From: Christiangramia oceanisediminis
GTDB lineage: Bacteria > Bacteroidota > Bacteroidia > Flavobacteriales > Flavobacteriaceae
Direction: 5' to 3'
Length of the DNA: 64,000 bases
Assembly (NCBI RefSeq): GCF_022570735.2
Contig: NZ_JANCNS010000001.1
Location: 620,001-684,000, forward strand
The position numbers and the translations under genes were made by a program. The notes beneath the pieces were generated by a model. That model was not told the DNA's origin, did not search any database, and saw only the letters and a program-made list of their open reading frames with translations. Shown one piece after another: positions 1 through 8,447 of the stretch. Position 1 is the stretch's first letter. Every line of letters begins with the position of its first letter.

Positions 1-438
1 TTAGCTAATTTTCAACACTTTAAAAACCCTGAAACTTAGTTTAAAGTAAAAGATTTTACTTCAAAATTGGCCATGACAAATACTGGTCTTGTAGGAATTT
101 TAACTTTCTCATCTTCGTAAGAAAAAAAATAAGAATCTCCTGTTGATATTTTATAAGATGCCTAGTAATAAGAGAATCGAAATGGCCTGGGTTGTTATGC
201 TTCCCTTTGTGAAAATAGACTGAAGGGTATTAATCCCTGTAATGGTTTTATAATAGCTCCTTCGCAGAATCCCGAACTCATAACTTGCCAGGTTAAGGAC
301 CTTAAATTACACTCCAAACAGTTAGTTTTTTAACTTTACATCACTATAAATCATACATTTTTTTATTTTTGGCCGTTCAAAACGGCAACCAGGTGTTAGC
401 CCCTGTTATTTCTACATTTTAACCAATTTAAAAAATTG
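1..438. other. Left-edge region without a recognisable gene
   Basis: No reading frame here looks like a gene. It holds a perfect -7 type box TATTTTTG at 364-371, directly followed by a small perfect hairpin (GCCGTT, loop CAA, AACGGC, 372-386) that would lie at the very 5' end of the transcript of the next gene. No convincing -33 box stands 19-21 bases upstream, so the promoter is only tentative. The rest is AT-rich spacer. Confidence 0.4.
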
Positions 439-2592
439 ATGAAACCTTTTACCTCCCTCTTATTCCTTGTCCTGGGAATGAATATTTACGCACAAAAGAC
501 ATACGATTATCCTGAAGCACCCAAAGATCCTATCGCCGACACCTATTTTGGCGAATCTGTTGAAGATCCATACCAGTGGATGGAGAATCCGGATGATCCC
601 AGACTGGAAGAGTGGTTAAAGGAACAACGAAAGATAATCAGAAAGCAATCCAGCAAACAAACCAATTACTGGAATTTAAGAGCGCAGATCGCTGCCATGT
701 TCAATATAAGAAGAGAAAAAACAGAGGATTACAGGAGACTTGATGAAAAGTTCCGATCAAAATTCAGCTTTAAATCCGACTGGAATTCATACACCGGCTC
801 CATGGACTTTTTATATAAGCTAAGAACAGAAAAGAACTGGAAAAGACTGTTTCGGGGCAAAGATCTCCTGGAGAATAGAGGTGATCATATCGCCATTAAT
901 GAAAGGGTGGTTAACTCTGATGAGAACCTTATCGCGATAAGTGTTTCCATAAACGGGAGCGACTGGGCTACCGGTTACGTATTCGATCTTACCACCGGAA
1001 CCCAGTTCCCGTATGTTATTGAGAACCTTAGAACCGGTTCAAATTTTGAGTGGAACGGCAGGGATTTATACTACACTTCTTTCGATAAGCCCGAAAAAGG
1101 GCGGGAATTACTTGATATCTCAAAGGGGCAAACCCTGTATCGAATTTCAATTTCAAATAGGGATTCCAGACCAGAGCTGTGCTATAAAAATCCAGATACT
1201 ACTGGAAAGTATAAGTTTAGTTATAATATACAGGAGGAAAAGCTTAGCCTGTATCACTACCTTAAATCAAGGGGAACCTGGTATGAAGCAATTTCTATCG
1301 CCGACCTAAAAAAAGTGAATTTCCAGCCACGGAGATTTCTTGTATTTCCTCCTGAAGACGGGGCAAGCCTTAGGATTGTACACACATCAAATGATTCGGT
1401 ATTTCTTAGAACGAATATCGGAGCACCTAATGGCAAGATTTTACTGGCAAACGTCAACAATCCAAACCAGCTTAGCGAGTTCGTACCTGAATATGATATC
1501 AATCTACGTTATGCCAACAAACTGGGAAAGGATAAACTGGCATGCGTTTACAATAAAGATGGCCAGGATATTGCCCTGATTTTTAATTTCAAGGGTGAAT
1601 TATTGAAAAAAATAGATTTCCCGACAGGAAAAAAATTAAATTATTTCTACGAAAATTCAGATGACGCTGAGTTTACCAACTTCAGTATAAGCTCGTTCTT
1701 CCATCCCAATTCACGCTACCAAATAGACCTGAATACTCTGGAATTCACACCTGTTGAAGCACTCTCAGTTCCCTTCAATATAGAAAATCTGGAAACCAGG
1801 CATGTAACTTTTAAATCAAAAGACGGTACCGAAATTCCCATGTATATCACCTGTTATAAAGAAACCACTCTTGATGGAAATAATCCGGTTCTCATGTATG
1901 GATATGGAGGTTATGGTATAAGAGTGGAGCCTGATTTTAATGAATTAACTGGGTTATTACTGGCCCATGGAGGAATACTCGCTGTTCCCAATGTACGCGG
2001 TGGCGGTGCCAATGGCAGCGATTGGGCTCTTGCCGGAAGAGGTTTAAAGAAGCAAAATACCATCGATGATTTTATCGCCGCAGGCGAATATTTGATAAAT
2101 CAAAAATATACGAGCCCGGAGAAACTGGTGATTTCTGGAGGATCCCACGGTGCATTACTGGTAGAAGCCGCCGCTACCCAGCGACCAGAATTATTCAAGG
2201 CTGTGATAGCCGAAGCCGGTCCTTATGATATGCTGCGCTTTAATAGATTTACAATTGGAAGCAGCATCATTAATTTAAAGGAATTCAGCAGCCCAGACAA
2301 TGAAGAAGGCTTTAAATACATTAGATCCTATTCTCCATTACACCAGCTCAAAAAAGGTCGTAAATATCCCAATACTCTTTTGATCACCGGCGACACCGAT
2401 GATCGTGTACCGCCTCTGCATTCCTATAAATTTTTAGCTAGTCTGCAGGAAAAAGGAGATCCTTCTGGCCTTTACCAGTTATATATCACTCCTGGCTCGG
2501 GCCACGGAGGAGCCTTATCACCAGAAGATGCAGTAGAGAAATTCCTGTTTGAATACTATTTTATGTTTGAGCAAATGGGAATCGAATTGTAA
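439..2592 (+). CDS. Prolyl oligopeptidase family serine peptidase (S9A), exported
   Basis: Cleaves short peptides, typically after proline. A Sec signal peptide (hydrophobic stretch ending NIYAQ) points to the periplasm. An N-terminal beta-propeller region (about residues 70-440) precedes a C-terminal alpha/beta hydrolase domain. The triad is visible: Ser569 in GGSHGALL, Asp654 in GDTDDRVPP and His689 in GSGHGG. Length (717 aa) is normal for the family. The frame also opens with a TTG at 436, but the ATG at 439 is the natural start. It is a single gene, convergent with the M20 peptidase downstream. The family assignment is firm; the true substrate is unknown. Confidence 0.93.
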   Translation: MKPFTSLLFLVLGMNIYAQKTYDYPEAPKDPIADTYFGESVEDPYQWMENPDDPRLEEWLKEQRKIIRKQSSKQTNYWNLRAQIAAMFNIRREKTEDYRRLDEKFRSKFSFKSDWNSYTGSMDFLYKLRTEKNWKRLFRGKDLLENRGDHIAINERVVNSDENLIAISVSINGSDWATGYVFDLTTGTQFPYVIENLRTGSNFEWNGRDLYYTSFDKPEKGRELLDISKGQTLYRISISNRDSRPELCYKNPDTTGKYKFSYNIQEEKLSLYHYLKSRGTWYEAISIADLKKVNFQPRRFLVFPPEDGASLRIVHTSNDSVFLRTNIGAPNGKILLANVNNPNQLSEFVPEYDINLRYANKLGKDKLACVYNKDGQDIALIFNFKGELLKKIDFPTGKKLNYFYENSDDAEFTNFSISSFFHPNSRYQIDLNTLEFTPVEALSVPFNIENLETRHVTFKSKDGTEIPMYITCYKETTLDGNNPVLMYGYGGYGIRVEPDFNELTGLLLAHGGILAVPNVRGGGANGSDWALAGRGLKKQNTIDDFIAAGEYLINQKYTSPEKLVISGGSHGALLVEAAATQRPELFKAVIAEAGPYDMLRFNRFTIGSSIINLKEFSSPDNEEGFKYIRSYSPLHQLKKGRKYPNTLLITGDTDDRVPPLHSYKFLASLQEKGDPSGLYQLYITPGSGHGGALSPEDAVEKFLFEYYFMFEQMGIEL

Positions 2593-2752
2593 GATGAAAT
2601 CTTAAGGTCATAGCTCTAGCTACCTGGCAGCTTAAAGTTCTAGACCGGCCTGGTACTGCATGTCATAAAATCGCTGCAGTAGAATGGCCTCCCTAGGTTT
2701 ATAGAAAAAATTTTTTCTGAAACAGAAGAGGTTATATCCTGGATTTCAATTC

Positions 2753-4078
2753 TTATTTCCTGAATTCTGGTAATTGCGACAGGCGATACATCAGGATGGC
2801 AGCTCTTTTTGCCTGTTTTGATACCATGTTAAGATTCCCGGTCTCATTGATGGTATGGTCGTCGTCACCGCTGAGCCCCAGCCCATCTGCAGCCATCTCT
2901 ACATGCCCGGCAGTAAAGGAAATATCAGCTGCGCCGGCATTCCGGGGATTCACGGCATATACCTTTCCAAAACCGAGTTCCTGGCTAATTTCATCATAAT
3001 ATTCCAGTAATTTCTCGTTCCCCGCGGCTCTAGCCAGTGGTGGATAACCCCCATCATCAAAACTAAGAATGGCCTGGGTTTCTGGATAATTCTTTGAAAC
3101 GATTTCGTTCATTATCTTTTTGGCTCTATCTAACTGGTCAAGGGAAACAGCCCTGATATCCCCGCGGATTACGGCTTTTTGTGCCACAACATTGGTCTTC
3201 CCAAATGCGGTTCCTCCAGTCCCGTCTTCCTGGACGTCAACAGAAGTACCTCCAAGTATAAAGCCCGGGTTAAAAGTCAGGTTCTCTTCAGAAGAAAGCT
3301 GCTTAAAAAATTCATTCAGGATCCTGGAAGCCTCATAAATAGCTCCCGCACCTACCTTCTCGGTAAAAACCTGGGAAGAATGGGCCGCGTTGCCACCAAC
3401 CTCGAGTTTCCAGCTGGAAGAACCTCTTCTAGATATTACAATGGTTTCCGGATTTCCATCACCATTCTCAAAACCAAGGGCCACATCTGCACGTTTAGCG
3501 GCATCTACCAGGTCTTCCTTGGAAAGTTCAATTGGAGACCCGCTTTTTTCCTCGTCACCGGTCATCACGATCTCAACCGACATTTCGTCCAGAACCCCGG
3601 CATCTTTGAGGGCCTGCATAGCCAAAATTATAACCACATCTCCACCTTTCATATCGGCGACACCGGGAGCCTTCATGATAGAATCGTTTAGCATGCTGGA
3701 ACTTTGAAAAGGGCTGTCCAGCTCAAAAACGGTGTCCAGGTGGCCGATCAACAATAGTCTTAACCCCGGTTTTCCTTCATGCGTAGCGATCAAGTGCCCT
3801 GCCCGGCCATAGGAATCACCGGATGTAAGTTGAGTTTGAAAACCCAGTTTGTCAAGTTCCTTCTGAAATAGTTTACCCACTTCACGAACTCCTTCGAAAT
3901 TCATTGTACCACTATTGATATTAACCGCTTTTTCTAGCAGTTTCAGCGAAGCATCTGTATGCTTATCTACAGCCTTTACGATCTTTTTTTCAGATTTAGA
4001 TAACTGTGAGAATAGCTGTTGATTTAAACCAAAAGTGAATAAAAAACATATAACTGGGAGACAAAACCTTGAAGTCAT
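2753..4078 (-). CDS. M20 family metallopeptidase (glutamate carboxypeptidase-like), exported
   Basis: Zinc-dependent exopeptidase of the M20A/CPG2 type, with a Sec signal peptide ending LFSQ. Metal ligands can be read: His and Asp in LLIGHLDTVFE, the bridging Asp in GVADMKGGD, the general-base and ligand Glu pair in TGDEEKSG, an Asp in the AGAADISF region and a late His in DDDHTINETG. The dimerisation domain lies between roughly residues 210 and 320. Length (441 aa) fits the family. It is tail-to-tail with the prolyl oligopeptidase, so both secreted peptidases may serve peptide scavenging (inference). Confidence 0.9.
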   Translation of the reverse strand: MTSRFCLPVICFLFTFGLNQQLFSQLSKSEKKIVKAVDKHTDASLKLLEKAVNINSGTMNFEGVREVGKLFQKELDKLGFQTQLTSGDSYGRAGHLIATHEGKPGLRLLLIGHLDTVFELDSPFQSSSMLNDSIMKAPGVADMKGGDVVIILAMQALKDAGVLDEMSVEIVMTGDEEKSGSPIELSKEDLVDAAKRADVALGFENGDGNPETIVISRRGSSSWKLEVGGNAAHSSQVFTEKVGAGAIYEASRILNEFFKQLSSEENLTFNPGFILGGTSVDVQEDGTGGTAFGKTNVVAQKAVIRGDIRAVSLDQLDRAKKIMNEIVSKNYPETQAILSFDDGGYPPLARAAGNEKLLEYYDEISQELGFGKVYAVNPRNAGAADISFTAGHVEMAADGLGLSGDDDHTINETGNLNMVSKQAKRAAILMYRLSQLPEFRK

Positions 4079-4158
4079 TGGATTGATTTTTTAGCTCTTA
4101 AACATACAAAAACCAATGATATAAAGGGAATCGCGCCGTTTAAAATATAATAATGCTG

Positions 4159-5472
4159 TTATGTCATCGCTCTTAATGTGACCAGGCATTTCTCAACCTC
4201 CTCTTCGGTATTGATCACCGAAGGTGTTAGCCTTGCATAACTTTTCCTGTAGGGAGAAGAGCTCGCAATGATATTCCTTTCATGCAGTTTTGATACGATC
4301 TCATCCGGGCCAAGGCCATCTACCTCAAAACAATTGATGGCTTCGGAATATTTATCAGACATCGGTGTTAGCAGTTTCGCATGAGGAATTTCAGCAATTC
4401 CCTCTTTCAAAAGACTGTTAAGCTCTTTGCTTCTCGAAACTATATTTTTCTTTCCCAATTCTGAATGCATTTCAAAAGCCTTATGCAGGGACCACCTATG
4501 TTCGAATGCATGGAAGCCACCCGGACTGTTCAAATCACTGAAGGTGATCTGATCTTTTGGCACAAAACCAAGCCATTCCCCATAAGCCATAGAGAAGGCA
4601 GGGATCACCGGCACTACCATCTCCTGCGCCTCCCTTTTTGCCCAAAGAATACCGGTTCCTCTTGGACCAAATAACCATTTATGACAACCAGCTACCAGGA
4701 AGTCGCATCCCAGTTCCCTTACATCAATATCATCCAGTCCAAAGGCATGAACACCGTCCACCGCGAAAAATATTCTGTTATTCTCGTCCCGTGACTGATT
4801 TTTTTCTCTTACCAATTCGCTGATCTCCGATATGGGGAGTTTAACGCCAGTACAGGAATGCACCCAGGTAACGGCCAGCAACCTCGTCCTGGAACCGATG
4901 TTATTAGCAATACGGCTTAAAACCTCATCGCTGGAAACTTTAGAAGGATCTTCATAAAGATCAATCCTTTTGATACTGGCTCCACTCCTTTCGGCACTGA
5001 ATTCAAGCGCCTTTTCAGTGGAATAATGATCATGGGTGGTGGTAAGGATCTCCTCACCCTGCCGTAATTTCATCCCGGTATAAAGTATTCCAAGTCCCTG
5101 GGTGGTGCTATCTGTAAGCGCAACTTCAGAAGGATCGGCATTCAGGTATTTTGCAGCAGCAGCTATCACCCTGGGTTCTGCAGTTTGGAAATTTTCTTCC
5201 CAGTATTCAGCCGGGTTTTGATCAAAATTATTCCGATGCCGTTCGATCTCATCCTGTATCGGTTTGGGGTGTGAGGCCAGTAACATCAAAGCCATATGGG
5301 TTTTCCCAGTTTCCAGATCAAACATATTCCGAAGATCAGACCAGCTTTTCAGTTTATAATCAGATTGATACTTTTCCAGGGAGGTTTTTGGGTCAAATGC
5401 GCCAAGAGCCGGCAATCCTATACCCGCTCCTATCGCCAGGCCGGTACGGTTGAGAAATCTACGCCTATCCAT
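4159..5472 (-). CDS. Class V PLP-dependent aminotransferase with Tat signal (isopenicillin-N epimerase-like)
   Basis: Fold type I PLP enzyme. The N-terminus carries a twin-arginine signal (DRRRFLNRTG followed by a Gly/Ala-rich hydrophobic stretch), so the folded cofactor-loaded enzyme is predicted to be exported. The PLP lysine is in GCHKWLFGPRGTG, and a PLP-contacting Asp lies in the preceding FFAVDGVHAFG segment. Similarity is to the isopenicillin-N epimerase / cysteine desulfurase-like group, but the substrate cannot be assigned from sequence. It lies 80 bp upstream of the M20 peptidase on the same strand and may be co-transcribed. Confidence 0.87.
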   Translation of the reverse strand: MDRRRFLNRTGLAIGAGIGLPALGAFDPKTSLEKYQSDYKLKSWSDLRNMFDLETGKTHMALMLLASHPKPIQDEIERHRNNFDQNPAEYWEENFQTAEPRVIAAAAKYLNADPSEVALTDSTTQGLGILYTGMKLRQGEEILTTTHDHYSTEKALEFSAERSGASIKRIDLYEDPSKVSSDEVLSRIANNIGSRTRLLAVTWVHSCTGVKLPISEISELVREKNQSRDENNRIFFAVDGVHAFGLDDIDVRELGCDFLVAGCHKWLFGPRGTGILWAKREAQEMVVPVIPAFSMAYGEWLGFVPKDQITFSDLNSPGGFHAFEHRWSLHKAFEMHSELGKKNIVSRSKELNSLLKEGIAEIPHAKLLTPMSDKYSEAINCFEVDGLGPDEIVSKLHERNIIASSSPYRKSYARLTPSVINTEEEVEKCLVTLRAMT

Positions 5473-5623
5473 AAGAAGATTTTTATAAAATAATCTTTCA
5501 ATTTAAGCATTAAAGACCTAACAACCAATCAATTATACCAGTTAATTAACCGCTAAGCTGTTATAGATCAATCATTTATTTCTCCGGGATAGTCCCTGTA
5601 AAATTATCAGGGCACTGTAACAA

Positions 5624-5989
5624 TTATGGATTACGAAGTATTGTTTCCATATTTTTCCCTTTTGCCAGTTCGTCTACCAGTTTATCCAGATATCTCACCT
5701 GTCGCGTGAGCTCGTTATCGATCTCCTCGATTCGGTATCCGCAGATCATACCTTTTATGAGGTGAGCATTCGGATTGAGATTTGCTCTTTTAAAGAATTC
5801 TTCAAAGCTTACTTTCTCATCGATCAACTTTTGCTGCATCGACTTATCAAAACCAGTAAGCCATTCTATAACCCTGGTCAATTCGGCTTCAGTCCTGCCT
5901 TTTTTGGTGACCTTGGTTACATAATGCGGGTAAACCGAACCAAATGTCAACTTTGCGATTCGTTCGTTATGTTCTTGCGTGGTTTTCAT
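5624..5989 (-). CDS. DUF2200 family protein
   Basis: A 121-aa cytoplasmic protein matching the DUF2200 pattern end to end: conserved opening with EHNERIAKLTFGSVYPHYV, then RVIEWLTGFD, then KGMICGYRIEEIDN. No signal peptide or membrane segment. The family has no established function that I know. It starts 25 bp after the end of the iminopeptidase-like gene upstream on the same strand, so the two are probably in one transcript. Confidence 0.85.
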   Translation of the reverse strand: MKTTQEHNERIAKLTFGSVYPHYVTKVTKKGRTEAELTRVIEWLTGFDKSMQQKLIDEKVSFEEFFKRANLNPNAHLIKGMICGYRIEEIDNELTRQVRYLDKLVDELAKGKNMETILRNP

Positions 5990-6014
5990 ATTACAGGATT
6001 TTTGGCCTTCATGC

Positions 6015-6983
6015 CTATTCAGAACTATTCTCTACACTTTTTAAAAAATCACTTATCACCAATGAAACCTTTTCTGGTTGATCAACGACCGTGGAATGCG
6101 CGGCATCCTCTATGATCTCAACCCTTGCGTTTTTTGAGAGCTTTTGGTATTCATACATGGTTTCCGGCCTGGCTTCGTCATATTCCCCCGCAATAAAAAG
6201 AATGGGTTCTTCAATTTCATCCAGATCATCGGTTCGATCAAAATCAAGTAAGGTTCCGGTGGCTGTAAATTCTGTTGGTCCCCACATATAATTATAGACT
6301 TCAGAATTGAATCCGCCTACGCCTTCACATTCAGCAACCGGTTCTCTGGGCCAGCTCCGTCGAGACAAATGTTGGCTATAAAATGAATCAACAGCGGCAA
6401 GGTAAACCGGTTTTGAATACTCTTTTAAAGCTTCATATTTCCTTATGGTATCCTGGACAGGCTGTGGCATTTGAGATAATAACAACCGGGCATCATCCAT
6501 CCAATCCCTGGTACTTAGCAAAGGGCTGGAAAATATTACGGACCTGACTCCCTTAGGTTCCCGTGTGATCATATATTCGCTCAAAAGAGCGCCACCCCAG
6601 GATTGTCCAAGAATGTGCAATTCTTCCAGGTCTAATTCCTCTCTGAGGATCTCGATCTCATCGACAAATCGTTCCCTGCGCCAAAGCATGGTATCCTGTG
6701 GCCGGTCTGAACTTCCCGAGCCCAGCTGATCATAGAAGATCACCTTTCTTTCATCTCCCAAACGCGAATAACCGGGCATCATGGTGCAACTCCTGGAACC
6801 GGGGCCCCCGTGCAATATGAGTAAGGGTGTCTTTTCACCTTTCCCCACTACCTTATACCAGATCTTACCTCCTTCTACTTCCACAAAACCTTCAGTAGGG
6901 ACTTCCTTCCTGCAGGAACTGCATATCAAAAATAAAAATATGGTCAATAAAATTCCGGTTGCAGATCGTCCTGGACTTAGCAT
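6015..6983 (-). CDS. Proline iminopeptidase-like alpha/beta hydrolase (S33), exported or lipoprotein
   Basis: An alpha/beta hydrolase of the S33 proline iminopeptidase group, which releases N-terminal proline from peptides. The oxyanion-loop motif ILHGGPGSRS, the nucleophile elbow LGQSWGGALL, the acid in GEYDEARPE and the late His in DAAHSTVV are all present. The frame is open to an ATG at 7052, but the internal ATG at 6983 gives a conventional signal sequence (TGILLTIFLFLICSSC), so that start is preferred (322 aa). A Cys at the end of the hydrophobic stretch suggests a lipoprotein, although the lipobox is not canonical. Confidence 0.85.
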   Translation of the reverse strand: MLSPGRSATGILLTIFLFLICSSCRKEVPTEGFVEVEGGKIWYKVVGKGEKTPLLILHGGPGSRSCTMMPGYSRLGDERKVIFYDQLGSGSSDRPQDTMLWRRERFVDEIEILREELDLEELHILGQSWGGALLSEYMITREPKGVRSVIFSSPLLSTRDWMDDARLLLSQMPQPVQDTIRKYEALKEYSKPVYLAAVDSFYSQHLSRRSWPREPVAECEGVGGFNSEVYNYMWGPTEFTATGTLLDFDRTDDLDEIEEPILFIAGEYDEARPETMYEYQKLSKNARVEIIEDAAHSTVVDQPEKVSLVISDFLKSVENSSE

Positions 6984-7210
6984 TTTCGATTTTAATTTAG
7001 ATTGAAAATAAAGATAACAGCTTATTGACATAGTAACTCGATGAGAAACCAATTTATGAAATTCAGCTAAATAATCACCTAAATCTGAACCGACTGAAAA
7101 CCTGTTTTTTTTAAAAAAATCTTACTTAGAGACCCAAAGAATCACCATATTTTCAACCAACCAATTTTCTTTTTAAGTATCTTTATTACAGTACTTTAAC
7201 ACTGGTTAAA

Positions 7211-7831
7211 ATGAAAAATTCAGCCAAATTTTCGGTACTGTTATCGTGTATAATAGTGACCGTATCCTGTTCAACAGACTCACCAGTTCAAAATCAAATT
7301 TCAGACTTATCTCCTATCAATTCAGGATCCGACCAACCTGAAAATATAGCAACTGGAAATGAAGAAAATAGTATAAACTACTTTTTTGGATTTCTGGATG
7401 GGGATGGCAGTTCCAACACATACCTGGATAGGCCAGTTGATGAATTTGATAACCAATTATTTATTGGTAGATGGAAGATCACAAAACTTGGAATAGACAA
7501 CAATAACGACGGTACTATAATGTACTATAACTATGAAGATTTTGATCACAAAAACTGTGGAGAAAGCTTTTTACAATTTAATATTGACGGAACTGTTTTT
7601 GAAAATAGTTACTACAGCAATGCTGGAGAATGTACCTTATTTTCAGAAATTGATACCTGGGAATTGATCGAAACCAACAGGTTTAAAATCTATGTTTACG
7701 ATAATATTTATCTGCTAAAGGCAACAAAAACCGAATTAGTATTGAAGTACGACTGGATATTTGAAAACTCTCTTTACGCTCCAATGCAGGTATATTATCA
7801 TTATCAAAGGGATAAGTCTTTGGAGGACTAG
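7211..7831 (+). CDS. Lipocalin-like lipoprotein, function unknown
   Basis: A 206-aa lipoprotein (lipobox TVSC, then a low-complexity linker to about residue 60). The C-terminal 130 residues have the beta-rich pattern of small lipocalin-like domains of Bacteroidota: FIGRWKITKLG, an acidic Asn/Asp segment that resembles a calcium-type loop, SFLQFNIDGTVFEN, and a closing DTWELIETNRFKI. No catalytic residues recognised. It is a single gene flanked by divergent and convergent neighbours. Confidence 0.65.
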   Translation: MKNSAKFSVLLSCIIVTVSCSTDSPVQNQISDLSPINSGSDQPENIATGNEENSINYFFGFLDGDGSSNTYLDRPVDEFDNQLFIGRWKITKLGIDNNNDGTIMYYNYEDFDHKNCGESFLQFNIDGTVFENSYYSNAGECTLFSEIDTWELIETNRFKIYVYDNIYLLKATKTELVLKYDWIFENSLYAPMQVYYHYQRDKSLED

Positions 7832-7905
7832 TTTTGAACCAAACTCAAATTAATTCAAACATTTTAATCCTTTAACCTGATCTCTGAAATTTATCAAAGG
7901 TGGCT

Positions 7906-8325
7906 TTAAGAGTAAAAAATAAGAAAGGGTTGCAACAACCTCAAAACCTCCTCTGAATTCGCTTTTGAATATTTATGCTCTTCAATATATCTTTTTATTT
8001 CCTGGAGGTCCTCACTGCTTTTTATAAGGTTGAATTTAGAGGTGTATTTAAAAAAAATTGGTTTGGAGGTTGGCTTATGAAAAATATCGGTTATTTCGGT
8101 ATGCCTTGGATCTTTAAGTATCTTTTCGTGATACAGCCTGATCACCTCTTCCTTTTCACCTTCCAGTACCTGGAAAAATCGTTCGGTTTCTTTAGAATAA
8201 AGGAGCAATCCCTGTATCTTACATTCATTATTATGCCTGGCTGTCACTTCAAATATCTGGTTGACCACATCGTCGTCGAGATCTTCTGCCACACTGGTGT
8301 AGCAAATGGTATAGGGTAATTTCAT
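7906..8325 (-). CDS. BLUF-domain blue-light sensor protein
   Basis: A flavin-binding photoreceptor domain with little else attached (139 aa). The residues forming the flavin hydrogen-bond network are recognisable: Tyr9 in ICYTS, Asn32 in RHNNECKIQG and Gln52 in FFQVLEG, in the same relative order as in AppA. About 45 residues after the core are probably the capping helices. With no fused output domain, signalling would go through a partner protein. The stop lies 74 bp from the convergent lipocalin-like gene, and no partner is obvious nearby. Confidence 0.88.
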   Translation of the reverse strand: MKLPYTICYTSVAEDLDDDVVNQIFEVTARHNNECKIQGLLLYSKETERFFQVLEGEKEEVIRLYHEKILKDPRHTEITDIFHKPTSKPIFFKYTSKFNLIKSSEDLQEIKRYIEEHKYSKANSEEVLRLLQPFLIFYS

Positions 8326-8447
8326 TCTAAAAATATTGGTTGGTTTTTAAAATTAACCATCCACGGCATGGAAAACAAATTTTTAGCTCCCACAACTTTA
8401 TTATCGCTTATCTATAAAGATGATTGGCAGGTATTCCAACAACTATC

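Noticed and set aside
3179..3691. Plus-strand 170-aa reading frame
   Set aside because: Antisense to the M20 peptidase with intact metal-site motifs; no signal or domain of its own.
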